NCBI RefSeq assembly: GCF_030409315.1
Contig: NZ_JAUFPS010000028.1
Span: 186,001-250,000 of the forward strand
DNA from: Mucilaginibacter flavus
GTDB lineage: Bacteria; Bacteroidota; Bacteroidia; Sphingobacteriales; Sphingobacteriaceae
DNA: 64,000 bases
Direction: 5' to 3'
This document shows, one piece after another, positions 18,312 through 26,988 of the stretch. A program made the translations under genes and the position numbers. The notes below the pieces were generated by a model. It did not search any database and had not been told where the DNA came from. It worked only from the letters and a program-made list of their open reading frames with translations. Numbering within the stretch: the stretch's first letter is position 1; each line of letters opens with the position of its first letter.

Positions 18312-20138
18312 ATGAAGCGTATAAAATTATTGTTTCTGTTTGTAATCCTGTTTTCTTCGGCGGGTTTGCAGGCTCAAAATGCTAAACACACTTTTACCCT
18401 TGGCGATAGCACCTTTTTACTTGACGGCAAGCCTTTACAAATTATTTCGGGCGAGATGCATTACGCCCGCGTACCCCGTGAAGCCTGGCGGCAGCGCATG
18501 CGCATGGCCAAAGCCATGGGCCTTAACACCATTGGTACCTACGTTTTTTGGAACGTGCACGAACCGCAAAAAGGGCATTATGATTTTACCGGCAACAATG
18601 ATATTGCTGCGTTTGTAAAAACCGCCCAGGAAGAAGGTCTTTGGGTAATACTGCGCCCAAGCCCATACGTTTGCGCCGAATGGGAATTTGGTGGCTACCC
18701 ATACTGGCTGGAAAAAGAAAAAGGCCTGGTAGTGCGCAGCAAGGAACCTCAATACCTGGAAGCCTATAAAAAATACCTTACCCAGGTGGGGAAACAGTTA
18801 TCGCCCATGCTGGTAAACCACGGCGGTAATATTTTAATGGTACAGATAGAAAACGAATACGGATCATACGGCAGCGATAAGGATTACCTGGCGCTTAATC
18901 AAAAAATGTTTATTGATGCCGGCTTTGACGGGCAACTGTACACCTGCGATCCTGAACCTGCCATAAAAGACGGTCATCTGCCGGGCCTGCTGCCGGCCAT
19001 TAATGGTGTAGATAATGTAGCCAAAGTAAAAAAACTGATTGGCGAAAACCACAATGGTAAAGGCCCCTACTTTATTGCCGAATGGTACCCGGCCTGGTTT
19101 GATTGGTGGGGAACCAAACACCACACCGTACCTGCCGAAAAATACCTGGCCCCGTTGGATTCTGTTTTGAGCGCCGGGTTATCTATCAACATGTATATGT
19201 TTCATGGCGGTACCACCCGTGGTTTTATGAATGGCGCCAATTATAATGATACCAACCCGTACGAACCGCAGATTAGCAGCTATGATTACGACGCTCCGCT
19301 GGATGAAGCCGGTAACGCCACGGATAAGTACATGAAATTTAGGGCGGTGATTGCCAAACACCTGCCCGCCGGGCAAACCCTGCCCGCGGTGCCGCAGGCT
19401 AAGCCATCAATGAGTATTGAGTCTGTTAAGCTTACGCAATCAACAAGTTTGTTTGATATGTTGCCTGCTGCCAAATTAAACGAAACCCCGCTAACGTTCG
19501 AAGATCTTAACCAGGCCTATGGTTTTGTGTTATACCGTACAACGCTTAATGGCAATGCATCTGGCATGCTAAAAATTAATGGCCTGCGCGATTATGGCCT
19601 TGTTTATGTAAACGGCAAACGCGTTGCGATATTAGACAGGCGCAACAAACTGGATAGCGCGGCGATAACCCTGCCAAAAGGCAAAGTGGTATTGGATATA
19701 TTGGTTGAAAACCTTGGCCGTATCAATTTTGGGCCATACCTGCTTAAAAATACCAAGGGCATTACCGAAAGTGTGGTATTTGCAGGTAAGGAACTTAAAA
19801 ACTGGAAAATGTACGGGATGCCTTTTGATGATATCGCTAAAGTTGTTTCAAAAGCAGGTTCAAATAGCGCCGGTCAACCTGCGCTTAAAAAGGGAAGTTT
19901 TAACCTTGCCAAAGTTGCCGATACCTATCTGGATATGAGTAAATGGGGTAAAGGTACCGTTTGGGTAAACGGTCATAACCTGGGCAGGTATTGGTATGTT
20001 GGTCCGCAGCAAACGCTGTATGTGCCGGCCGAGTGGTTGAAAAAAGGTAACAATGAGATTGCGGTATTGGAACTTATTAAGCCAGAGGTAAATGAGGTAA
20101 CAGCAATTGATCATGCCATTTTGGATTCGATAAAATAA
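18312..20138 (+). CDS. GH35 beta-galactosidase (locus A)
   Basis: Exo-beta-galactosidase of 608 residues with a signal peptide (cleavage near LQAQ, residue 23). GH35 hallmarks are GEMHYARVPREAWRQRM near the N-terminus, acid/base Glu182 in IENEYGSYG and nucleophile Glu257 in AEWYPAWFDWWG, followed by MFHGGTTRGFMNG. The C-terminal jelly-roll domains end with the conserved WVNGHNLGRYW. It closes the hydrolase run of locus A. A paralogue of almost identical length (607 residues) closes locus B at 43438. A 33-bp palindrome lies 43 bp downstream, before the convergent copper genes. Confidence 0.95.
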   Translation: MKRIKLLFLFVILFSSAGLQAQNAKHTFTLGDSTFLLDGKPLQIISGEMHYARVPREAWRQRMRMAKAMGLNTIGTYVFWNVHEPQKGHYDFTGNNDIAAFVKTAQEEGLWVILRPSPYVCAEWEFGGYPYWLEKEKGLVVRSKEPQYLEAYKKYLTQVGKQLSPMLVNHGGNILMVQIENEYGSYGSDKDYLALNQKMFIDAGFDGQLYTCDPEPAIKDGHLPGLLPAINGVDNVAKVKKLIGENHNGKGPYFIAEWYPAWFDWWGTKHHTVPAEKYLAPLDSVLSAGLSINMYMFHGGTTRGFMNGANYNDTNPYEPQISSYDYDAPLDEAGNATDKYMKFRAVIAKHLPAGQTLPAVPQAKPSMSIESVKLTQSTSLFDMLPAAKLNETPLTFEDLNQAYGFVLYRTTLNGNASGMLKINGLRDYGLVYVNGKRVAILDRRNKLDSAAITLPKGKVVLDILVENLGRINFGPYLLKNTKGITESVVFAGKELKNWKMYGMPFDDIAKVVSKAGSNSAGQPALKKGSFNLAKVADTYLDMSKWGKGTVWVNGHNLGRYWYVGPQQTLYVPAEWLKKGNNEIAVLELIKPEVNEVTAIDHAILDSIK

Positions 20139-20181
20139 GGTAAAAAGCTTCTTTGCTATTGATGACAAGTTGCAGATTCCC

Positions 20182-20214
20182 AGACTTGCGAAGTTTTTAA
20201 AACTTCGCAAGTCT
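20182..20214. repeat. Perfect palindrome between convergent genes, related to 54411
   Basis: AGACTTGCGAAGTTTT pairs perfectly with AAAACTTCGCAAGTCT across one unpaired base. It lies between the 3' ends of GH35 and the multicopper oxidase and may act as a bidirectional terminator. A related palindrome (AGACTTACGAAG arm) follows the ABC exporter at 54411. Confidence 0.75.
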
Positions 20215-20255
20215 TTCGTCGCTTCGTTGTTTTTATCTTTTATAATCCTAATAGC

Positions 20256-22568
20256 CTAATACGTCAGCGTTAGTCCTCCTCCCAAGCCCATATCACTATC
20301 ATAATGTGTTGATAATGAAAAGTACTTGGTCATAATATACCTGAAACCAACCGCGTATTCTTTATCCGTGTTTCCCATTACCGTAAAACGTAGTCTGCTG
20401 GTGAGCGGGATATCGTCACGGCCTAACTGAAACCTTAGCTTTCCGTTGCCATCTATACGGGCATCGGCCACAAATAGCATTGGTAGGGTATAAGCCACAC
20501 CAGCTACTACCGTATGTCGGTTGTTTTTATTACTAACCTGGCCAAAAAGGTTTTTCTCGCCAATGGGTTCTCTTTTATAATGGTAATCAAAACCGCCGTA
20601 GGCATATAGCCATTGCATTTGCCCAAAGTAACGGCCAACCATGGTTTCGCTTTCGTAACCTTTGGTATCATTTAAACCAAGGTGCCATAAGGTTGATATT
20701 TTCCAGCGGGTATTGGCGATGGAGGCCGTGGCGTCGCTGCCATTGCTTTCCAACCCTAATTTGGCTGTGGCATAAAAATGCTGATCATCCGCGTAAATCT
20801 TTTTAATAGCCTGTGCCGGATCTGCTATCTCGGGATTTGGCGGTGAATTTTCATAACTAAAAATGCGACCCATCCCGCTCATCATGTGGTAAAGGATGTG
20901 GCAATGAAAAAACCAATCGCCGCTTTCGGTAGCCCTAAACTCTATGGTGTCCCTTTCCATGGGCATAATATCCAGCGTATTCTTAAGCGGGGCATATTCG
21001 CCCTGCCCGTTCAATACCCTAAAATAATGCCCGTGTAAGTGCATTGGATGGCGCATCATGGTATTATTATACAGGATGATCCTTACGTTTTCGCCCTGTT
21101 TAATCAATATTTTGTCAGCCTCAGATACCGTTTTATTGTTGATGGTCCATACATAGCGGTTCATATTGCCGGTTAAATCGAACCGGAGCAGCTTAGTAGG
21201 GCCGTTGGGTAGGGTGGTTGGTTTTGTGGCCTTCAGCATCCCATAATTAAGGGTTACAATATCTGTAGATGAATTACTCCCCATATCCATGCTGGCCATA
21301 CCTTTGTCTTTAGATGAACCTCCACCCATATCCATGCCCGGCATGTTTTTCATCGTAGCGGTTGACGAGTTGGGTTTAGCATCGCCGGTAATTTCGGGAT
21401 ACATCACGGTGTTCATATCCATTACCTGGTTGTTCATTACCATTCCATCCATTTCCTTCATATCGCCATTCATGGCCATCATGCCGTTCATCATTTTCAT
21501 ACCCTCAAAGTATTTGAGTTTGGGCAAACGGGCGGCGGCATGTTTCTCGCCCGAACCAAGCCATAAAGAGGTGTATTTGGTACGGTCTTCCGGTGTAGCT
21601 AAAAACTCGTAGCTTCCATTTTTGGGGATGGTGACCACTACATCATAGGTCTCGGCTACCGCTATGATCAAACGATCAACCTCCACGGGTTGTACGTCCT
21701 CGCCATCGTTGGCGACTACGGTAATTTTCCCACCGGCGTATTTTAGCCAGAAATAAGTTGACGAACCGCCATTAACAATGTGCAGCCGCACTTTATCGCC
21801 AGCTTTAAATTGCGAGGCCTGGTTTTCAACCTTTCCGTTGCTAAAGAAACGATCATAAGCTACATCGCTTACATCCATGGCCATCATCCTTTTCCACTCG
21901 TTGGTTACTTTGGTTTTAAAATGCCCTTCCTTTACAGCTTCCAGGTAATTTTGTGTGCTGCCTTTGCGGATGCCATACCAATCGGTTGCGTTATGAAGCG
22001 AACGCTGTACCTGTTCGGGATTTTCATCTATCCAATCGCTCAGTAGCAGCGTGTAGTTGGGCTTAGCGACTTCCTCTTTTTTATGGATGATGAACGCGCC
22101 GTACATGCCGCTTTGTTGCTGGGTCATGGTGTGCGAATGGTACCAGTAGGTGCCATTTTGTACCAGCGGAAATTTATACAAATGAGTTTCACCGGCTTTA
22201 ACCGGCGAAGTGGTTAAATACGAAACCCCGTCATACCGGTTGGGCAATATCAGCCCATGCCAGTGAATGGAGGTTTCCATCATCATTTGGTTATGCACGT
22301 AAATTTCGGCGGTGTCGCCTTCGGTAAAAGTAAGCGTTGGCGCGGGGATACTGCCGTTTATAGCCATGGCAGGCCTTTGCTTGCCGGTATAATTCACGGT
22401 AGTATCGGCAATGTACAGGTGATAAATATCCCGCTTGCCAATTTTGGTAAAAAAGGGCAGCCTTTTTTGGGAGGAAGCATCGCCCATTTTCATGGCCATG
22501 CCGCCGTGCTGCGCAAATGCCACAGCCGACCAAAGCACGTTGATGATAATTAAAAAACGGATTTTCAT
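20256..22568 (-). CDS. Multicopper oxidase (CopA type) with Met-rich insert and CopB-like C-terminal domain
   Basis: Exported copper oxidase of 770 residues, expected to oxidise Cu(I) to the less toxic Cu(II). A signal peptide (ending AFAQ) is followed by three cupredoxin domains. Copper ligands are visible as SIHWHGLI, YWYHSHTMTQQQSGMYG, HPMHLHGHYF and FHCHILYHMMSGMG. A long Met-rich segment near residues 350-430 (GMKMMNGMMAM, NMPGMDMGG) resembles copper-loading inserts. The last 160 or so residues (from about 605) read as a separate beta-rich domain ending LGGGLTLTY, like the outer-membrane protein CopB. That makes this a CopA-CopB-type fusion. It is last in the minus-strand copper run, 38 bp after the DUF3347 gene. 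Confidence 0.92.
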   Translation of the reverse strand: MKIRFLIIINVLWSAVAFAQHGGMAMKMGDASSQKRLPFFTKIGKRDIYHLYIADTTVNYTGKQRPAMAINGSIPAPTLTFTEGDTAEIYVHNQMMMETSIHWHGLILPNRYDGVSYLTTSPVKAGETHLYKFPLVQNGTYWYHSHTMTQQQSGMYGAFIIHKKEEVAKPNYTLLLSDWIDENPEQVQRSLHNATDWYGIRKGSTQNYLEAVKEGHFKTKVTNEWKRMMAMDVSDVAYDRFFSNGKVENQASQFKAGDKVRLHIVNGGSSTYFWLKYAGGKITVVANDGEDVQPVEVDRLIIAVAETYDVVVTIPKNGSYEFLATPEDRTKYTSLWLGSGEKHAAARLPKLKYFEGMKMMNGMMAMNGDMKEMDGMVMNNQVMDMNTVMYPEITGDAKPNSSTATMKNMPGMDMGGGSSKDKGMASMDMGSNSSTDIVTLNYGMLKATKPTTLPNGPTKLLRFDLTGNMNRYVWTINNKTVSEADKILIKQGENVRIILYNNTMMRHPMHLHGHYFRVLNGQGEYAPLKNTLDIMPMERDTIEFRATESGDWFFHCHILYHMMSGMGRIFSYENSPPNPEIADPAQAIKKIYADDQHFYATAKLGLESNGSDATASIANTRWKISTLWHLGLNDTKGYESETMVGRYFGQMQWLYAYGGFDYHYKREPIGEKNLFGQVSNKNNRHTVVAGVAYTLPMLFVADARIDGNGKLRFQLGRDDIPLTSRLRFTVMGNTDKEYAVGFRYIMTKYFSLSTHYDSDMGLGGGLTLTY

Positions 22569-22606
22569 GATTAAATAAAGCCGGCGTTGCAGCCGGCTTG
22601 TACGTT

Positions 22607-23122
22607 TTATTTTGCGGCAGGAGCCAATGTTTCTGTAACCTTACCACAGGTAAGCATTTGTTTGCCGTAAAACGGATTTTTAACCGTGGCCGATTCACTT
22701 AACCAGCTTGCTTTTTTCATGGGGCAATATTGCTGATAAACGGTTGCCGTGTTCAGTTTTAAACCTTTAACTACTTCAAGCATGTTTTTTGATAAACTGG
22801 TAAAATGCTCACGCTGATGATCGATGCCGGGTGCTTCGCTCATGTGCCTGCTGTCAAACTGTAGCTTTTCGCTGTAGGCGGTCCATAGTTTTTTCTGGTC
22901 GGTGGTTAGCTTGTCGGCAGGTACGGCATTAATAGCCGCCAACAAATCTTTCGACTCGCTTTTGGTGGCCGCATAATTATCGGCTGTAAGCGCGTTTTTA
23001 ACGCCGAAGTAAGCGGTAATCACATTGTTTACCGCACTGCTCGCGGTAGCATCCTGTGCTTTTGTTTGTGTAAATATTACAACGAAGGTGAGTGCTAATA
23101 AAGCCGTTTTGATGATTTTCAT
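22607..23122 (-). CDS. DUF3347 domain protein, probable periplasmic copper-binding partner
   Basis: Exported protein of 171 residues with a signal peptide (TKAQ). The body is a predicted helical domain of the DUF3347 type (YFGVKNALTADNY, HFTSLSKNMLEVVKGL). Near the C-terminus QYCPMKKASWLSES and QMLTCGKV form a Cys/Met-bearing pattern that is also found in CusB-linked copies of this domain. It lies 23 bp after the AraC gene and 38 bp before the oxidase, so co-transcription is likely. Metal binding is inferred from family and context. Confidence 0.82.
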   Translation of the reverse strand: MKIIKTALLALTFVVIFTQTKAQDATASSAVNNVITAYFGVKNALTADNYAATKSESKDLLAAINAVPADKLTTDQKKLWTAYSEKLQFDSRHMSEAPGIDHQREHFTSLSKNMLEVVKGLKLNTATVYQQYCPMKKASWLSESATVKNPFYGKQMLTCGKVTETLAPAAK

Positions 23123-23145
23123 GATGATATAAATTAATGGTTGTT

Positions 23146-23709
23146 TTAAATTTTATCTAAAGGTTTGCGCCCGGTGTTGTTAGTGGTTTTGTATTGGCTG
23201 GGCGTAATACCGGTTATGCTTTTAAACTGGCTTGATAAATGGGCGCTGCTGCTATAGCCCATTTGGTAGGCTATTTGGTTAAGGTTTGATTGTCCGTACT
23301 CCAGCAGTTCTTTTACCTTCTCTACCTTTTGCTGAATGATGAATTTTTCAATGGTGATATCCTCGTATTCAGAAAACAGCCGACTTAAGTAAGCATAGTC
23401 TTTAAAAAGCTGGTCGGCAATCAGGTCAGAAAAATTGGTGTTGTTTTTTGACAGATCGTTATAGTGAACCTGTTGTATCACTATGTTTTTGATACGTTCA
23501 ATAAGTTGCTGCTTATCGTTGTCAATCAGCTCAAAGCCCATCAGCTTTAATGACGAGGAGAGGGCAAGTAACTGGCTCTCATCGGGCTCGGGGCTTACGA
23601 TAGCCGTTCCAAGCGCAATTTCGTCTACGTTTAAATGCAGGTGTTGTAACTGCTGGCGTACCACCATAATGCAACGGTCGCAAACCATATTTTTGATATG
23701 TAACTTCAT
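23146..23709 (-). CDS. AraC-family regulator with N-terminal HMA-like metal motif
   Basis: Transcription regulator of 187 residues. The first 70 or so residues look like a heavy-metal-associated fold: a beta-strand (MKLHIKNM), the metal loop MVCDRC with CxxC at residues 10-13, then a helix and further strands. The C-terminal 100 residues form an AraC double helix-turn-helix (LNQIAYQMGYSSSAHLSSQFKSITGITPSQYK). The simplest reading is a direct metal sensor whose DNA-binding part controls this copper block. It lies 69 bp after the small Cys/His protein and 23 bp before DUF3347. The fusion is seen directly; copper sensing is inference. Confidence 0.85.
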   Translation of the reverse strand: MKLHIKNMVCDRCIMVVRQQLQHLHLNVDEIALGTAIVSPEPDESQLLALSSSLKLMGFELIDNDKQQLIERIKNIVIQQVHYNDLSKNNTNFSDLIADQLFKDYAYLSRLFSEYEDITIEKFIIQQKVEKVKELLEYGQSNLNQIAYQMGYSSSAHLSSQFKSITGITPSQYKTTNNTGRKPLDKI

Positions 23710-23778
23710 GTTTTTTTTGATTCAAGCGAAAAAAATAAGGCAATAAATGCCCGGGCCAAAAAATGTGGCTTGCTTAAA

Positions 23779-24177
23779 TCAAATTTGGAGGGAGTGGTTT
23801 TGAATGGATATGAGTTTGCCTGTTTTCCAGGGCGGGGCTTTGCCCTCTATCCAGGAAGTATTGCTGATAGCGGACAGGTTAGAATGACTGTAAATGGGAA
23901 CTGATTGCTCAACACGAATACCTGCCTGTGCAAACTGCAATTCAAAGCTGGGTTTAATATTCTCTTTAACAACATAATTGCCGTGCTTTTTGCAGCAGCC
24001 GCAATCTTCATTACCGTTGCAATGCTTTTTAGCCCCGTGTATGCCCATACCCGCGTGTGCCATGGCCATAGGCTTTGAAATAATACTTTGAGCGCCGCAA
24101 TGAACAATACAAACAAACATCCCTGTTGTGAGTAACAGGTAAAATGCTGCCATACTTATAATTGCTGCTCTTTTCAT
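23779..24177 (-). CDS. Small Cys/His-rich exported or membrane protein in copper locus
   Basis: Protein of 132 residues that I do not recognise as a named family. It has an N-terminal hydrophobic segment (MAAFYLLLTTGMFVCIVHCG) and then a metal-binding-like stretch rich in Cys and His: HGAKKHCNGNEDCGCCKKHG, near residues 48-67. The rest is polar. A TATATTTG promoter box lies only 7 bp before the ATG, so the mRNA may be almost leaderless. Position between the CopZ-like and AraC-HMA genes suggests copper binding or sensing in the envelope. Confidence 0.7.
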   Translation of the reverse strand: MKRAAIISMAAFYLLLTTGMFVCIVHCGAQSIISKPMAMAHAGMGIHGAKKHCNGNEDCGCCKKHGNYVVKENIKPSFELQFAQAGIRVEQSVPIYSHSNLSAISNTSWIEGKAPPWKTGKLISIQNHSLQI

Positions 24178-24184
24178 TACTACA

Positions 24185-24192
24185 CAAATATA
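24185..24192 (-). promoter_or_regulatory. -7 promoter box for the Cys/His-rich gene
   Basis: On the minus strand TATATTTG matches the Bacteroidota -7 consensus TAnnTTTG exactly. It is 7 bp from the start codon at 24177, so the transcript would begin at or next to the ATG. No well-spaced -33 box was found. Confidence 0.5.
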
Positions 24193-24363
24193 CTACATTA
24201 TATAAACTGCCCTTTTACACAATTCTGTAATTTTCTTACATAATTTAAACAGCGTTTTTGAAAGTCGGCGGCTTGTCGTTGCCATGCTGTCAAAAAAAGG
24301 TCCGGAATTTCATCAACATAAATGGTTGATAACGGTTTTCCGCCTTAAGTTAAAACAGTGTTG

Positions 24364-24576
24364 TTAAAGCTTAACGGCGGTGTAACCTTTGTCTTTTAAT
24401 GCTGTTATAATATCGGCTTCGCCGAGGCTGCTTTCGGCATCTATCGTGAGGATCTTATCGGGATTGTTGGTATCTACTTCCCAGTGTTTTACATTTTTTA
24501 ACGCGTTTAATGAAGGGGTAACCGCGGCTATGCAGCCGCCGCATTTAATATTGGTTTTGAACTTTAAAGTTTTCAT
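24364..24576 (-). CDS. CopZ-like copper chaperone (HMA domain)
   Basis: Cytoplasmic protein of 70 residues made of a single heavy-metal-associated domain. The metal site is CGGC at residues 12-15, and the end ALKDKGYTAVKL fits the last strand of the fold. Such proteins carry Cu(I) to the copper ATPase. It follows copA by 23 bp on the same strand, so the two are very likely one transcript. Length is normal for the family. Confidence 0.9.
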   Translation of the reverse strand: MKTLKFKTNIKCGGCIAAVTPSLNALKNVKHWEVDTNNPDKILTIDAESSLGEADIITALKDKGYTAVKL

Positions 24577-24599
24577 AATTGAAAATGATGAATAAATTA

Positions 24600-26825
24600 T
24601 TAATTGAGTTTTGCCAGTTTTAGTCTTAGACTATTACTTACTACCGATACCGAGCTTAGCGCCATAGCAGCTCCTGCAATCATGGGGTTTAGTAGGAAAC
24701 CGTTTATGGGGTATAATATTCCGGCGGCAAGCGGTATACCAATAAGGTTGTAAATAAATGCCCAAAACAGGTTTTGACGAATGGTTTGTACAGTTAGTTT
24801 AGAAAGCCTCAACGCTTTGGGCACCTGTAACAAATCAGATGATACAATGGTCATTTTGGCCACATCCATCGCTATGTCCGATCCTTTACCCATGGCTATA
24901 GAAACATCGGCCTGGGCCAATGCCTGGCTGTCATTGATGCCATCGCCAATCATAGCTACTACTTTGCCTTGCTGTTGCAACTGTTTAACAAAATCGGCCT
25001 TGGCTGCTGGCAGCACATCTGCCTGGTAATGTTCAACCCCGGCTTGTTTGGCTATTGTGGCTGCCGTTACGCTGTTATCACCAGTAAGCATGTAAACTTC
25101 AATGCCGTTATCTTTTAATGCCGTTACCGCTTTGGCAGAGTTTACTTTGATCTGGTCTGTAATACCTGCTACAGCCAATACTTCTTTTTCATTAGCAAAA
25201 TAGATCACCGTTTTGGCCTGGTTCAGCAGTATTTCAACTCGGCTTTTTAATGCAGCAGGTATAGCAAGTTGATTTTGATACACCAATTTGTGGCTGCCAA
25301 TGTGGTAGTTATTTGTTGCAAACCGGGCTTTAACGCCCATACTTGTTATACTTTCAAAATCTGAAATTTGAGCGGATTTACCATGGTCCTTTTGCAGATA
25401 ACCTACTATAGCTGTCGCCAACGGATGCTCCGATTGCTTTTCCATCGCCAGGAATACCGCCTGTGACTCCGGTTGGTTGGTTACAGCTGGCGACCAATAA
25501 AAATCGGTTACCTCGGGTTTTCCCTCGGTAATAGTGCCCGTTTTATCTAATATAATGGCGTTTACCTTATGTCCAAGTTCAAGGGCTTCGGCGTCTTTAA
25601 TGAGTATGCCGTTTTCGGCACCTTTGCCCATACCAACCATAATGGCGGTAGGTGTGGCCAGGCCCAAAGCACAGGGGCAGGCAATAACTAATACGGTTAC
25701 CATGGCTAATAATCCTTGCGTAAACGCGTATTGACCGCCAAAAACCAGCCATATGCCCAACGTTAACAAGGCTATGCCCATAACTACGGGCACAAAGATG
25801 CCCGCTATTTTATCAACCAGTTTTTGAACCGGCGCTTTAGAACCTTGCGCGTCCTGTACCTGCTTTATGATTTGGGCCAGTAAGGTGTCGCCGCCTACTT
25901 TTTCGGCTTTAAATTTTAAACTCCCTTTTTGATTGATGGTGCCGGCAAATACCGAACTGCCTTCTTTTTTTTCTACAGGCACGGGTTCGCCCGAGATCAT
26001 GCTTTCATCAACGTATGATGAGCCATCGTACACAACACCATCAACTGGAATCTTTTCGCCGGAGCGCACCAGGATATGGTCGCCAACCTCAACGTTGGCA
26101 ATAGCCGTCTCTTTTTCGCCATCGGCGGTGATGAGTAGCACGGTGTTGGGTTGCAGGCCCATTAGCTTTTTAACGGCCGATGATGTGTTTGATTTGGCCC
26201 GTTCCTCCAGTAATTTGCCCAGCATAATAAACACGATGACTACCGCTGCCGCTTCAAAATATACATGCGGATGCAAACCGGGGCGATGCCAGAAATCCGG
26301 ATTTAACGTATTGAATACGCTGAATATAAAAGCGATGCCGGTAGAAAGTGCTACCAGCGTATCCATATTGGCTTTGCCATGGGCAGCCTGTTTCCAGGCG
26401 TTAATGAAAAAGCTACGGCCGAATATAAATAATACAGGGGCGGTTAATGCCAGCATGATGTAATTGGCATAGGGGAGTGCCATCCAAAGCATCGCTATAA
26501 AAACAACCGGGATGGTTAATGTTGCGGCCCAAATGATATTTGTTTTTAACCGCTGGTAGTTACCGCGTTGGGCTTCTTCCTGTAAGGTTTTGCCATTTTC
26601 GGTATCCAATATCAGGCCATAACCTATTGCTTGCACCGCTTTCTGAAAATCGGCGGGCTGAATAATATCGGGCTGAAAAGCTATTTTAACGGTTTGACTC
26701 GCGTAGTTTACGGCTGCCTTATCTACGCCATCTTGCGCGGCAATTATAGATTCTACGCTAATGGCGCAAGCCGCGCAGCTCATGCCGGTAACCGGGAATG
26801 TAAGTGTTTGTATGTTGGATTGCAT
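24600..26825 (-). CDS. copA: Copper-exporting P-type ATPase (P1B-1)
   Basis: Inner-membrane Cu(I) export pump of 741 residues. One N-terminal HMA domain carries GMSCAAC (metal Cys pair at about residues 17-20). The transmembrane metal site ACPCALG is near residues 380-386, the phosphorylated Asp is residue 427 in DKTGTITEG, and SEHPLATA (the P1B HP motif), [10 protein letters not shown] and [15 protein letters not shown] follow. All key residues for a working pump are present. It heads the minus-strand copper run with a CopZ-like chaperone directly behind it. A -7 box on the minus strand lies 20 bp before the start. Confidence 0.96.
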   Translation of the reverse strand: MQSNIQTLTFPVTGMSCAACAISVESIIAAQDGVDKAAVNYASQTVKIAFQPDIIQPADFQKAVQAIGYGLILDTENGKTLQEEAQRGNYQRLKTNIIWAATLTIPVVFIAMLWMALPYANYIMLALTAPVLFIFGRSFFINAWKQAAHGKANMDTLVALSTGIAFIFSVFNTLNPDFWHRPGLHPHVYFEAAAVVIVFIMLGKLLEERAKSNTSSAVKKLMGLQPNTVLLITADGEKETAIANVEVGDHILVRSGEKIPVDGVVYDGSSYVDESMISGEPVPVEKKEGSSVFAGTINQKGSLKFKAEKVGGDTLLAQIIKQVQDAQGSKAPVQKLVDKIAGIFVPVVMGIALLTLGIWLVFGGQYAFTQGLLAMVTVLVIACPCALGLATPTAIMVGMGKGAENGILIKDAEALELGHKVNAIILDKTGTITEGKPEVTDFYWSPAVTNQPESQAVFLAMEKQSEHPLATAIVGYLQKDHGKSAQISDFESITSMGVKARFATNNYHIGSHKLVYQNQLAIPAALKSRVEILLNQAKTVIYFANEKEVLAVAGITDQIKVNSAKAVTALKDNGIEVYMLTGDNSVTAATIAKQAGVEHYQADVLPAAKADFVKQLQQQGKVVAMIGDGINDSQALAQADVSIAMGKGSDIAMDVAKMTIVSSDLLQVPKALRLSKLTVQTIRQNLFWAFIYNLIGIPLAAGILYPINGFLLNPMIAGAAMALSSVSVVSNSLRLKLAKLN

Positions 26826-26844
26826 GGCGATCTGTTTAATAACA

Positions 26845-26852
26845 CAAATTTA
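26845..26852 (-). promoter_or_regulatory. -7 promoter box for copA
   Basis: Minus-strand TAAATTTG matches TAnnTTTG. It is 19 bp before the copA start codon in the 163-bp divergent region shared with the propeller gene at 26989. No clear -33 box is visible. Confidence 0.45.
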
Positions 26853-26988
26853 CCCACACCCGTTGCCACCCCTGTTACAGTATTCCGTTTAAAATTTACA
26901 AGATTTGAAGCATCCCGCCTGGGCCTTTGTTTAAATACTTATTACTAATTTGCGGCGTTCATAAGCCACCAATAACTCCTGATAATTC

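Noticed and set aside
22291..22698. 135-codon minus-strand frame bridging the multicopper oxidase and DUF3347 genes
   Set aside because: It overlaps both supported genes in another frame and has no signal peptide or motif.
25933..26463. 176-codon open frame on the plus strand inside copA
   Set aside because: It lies fully antisense to a well-supported ATPase gene, and its composition (many Ser/Thr/Pro) is what the reverse of that frame gives.
26926..26952. TTTG and TAATTTG boxes before the propeller gene as a promoter
   Set aside because: The second box is one base short of the TAnnTTTG consensus, so I did not list it as a feature.
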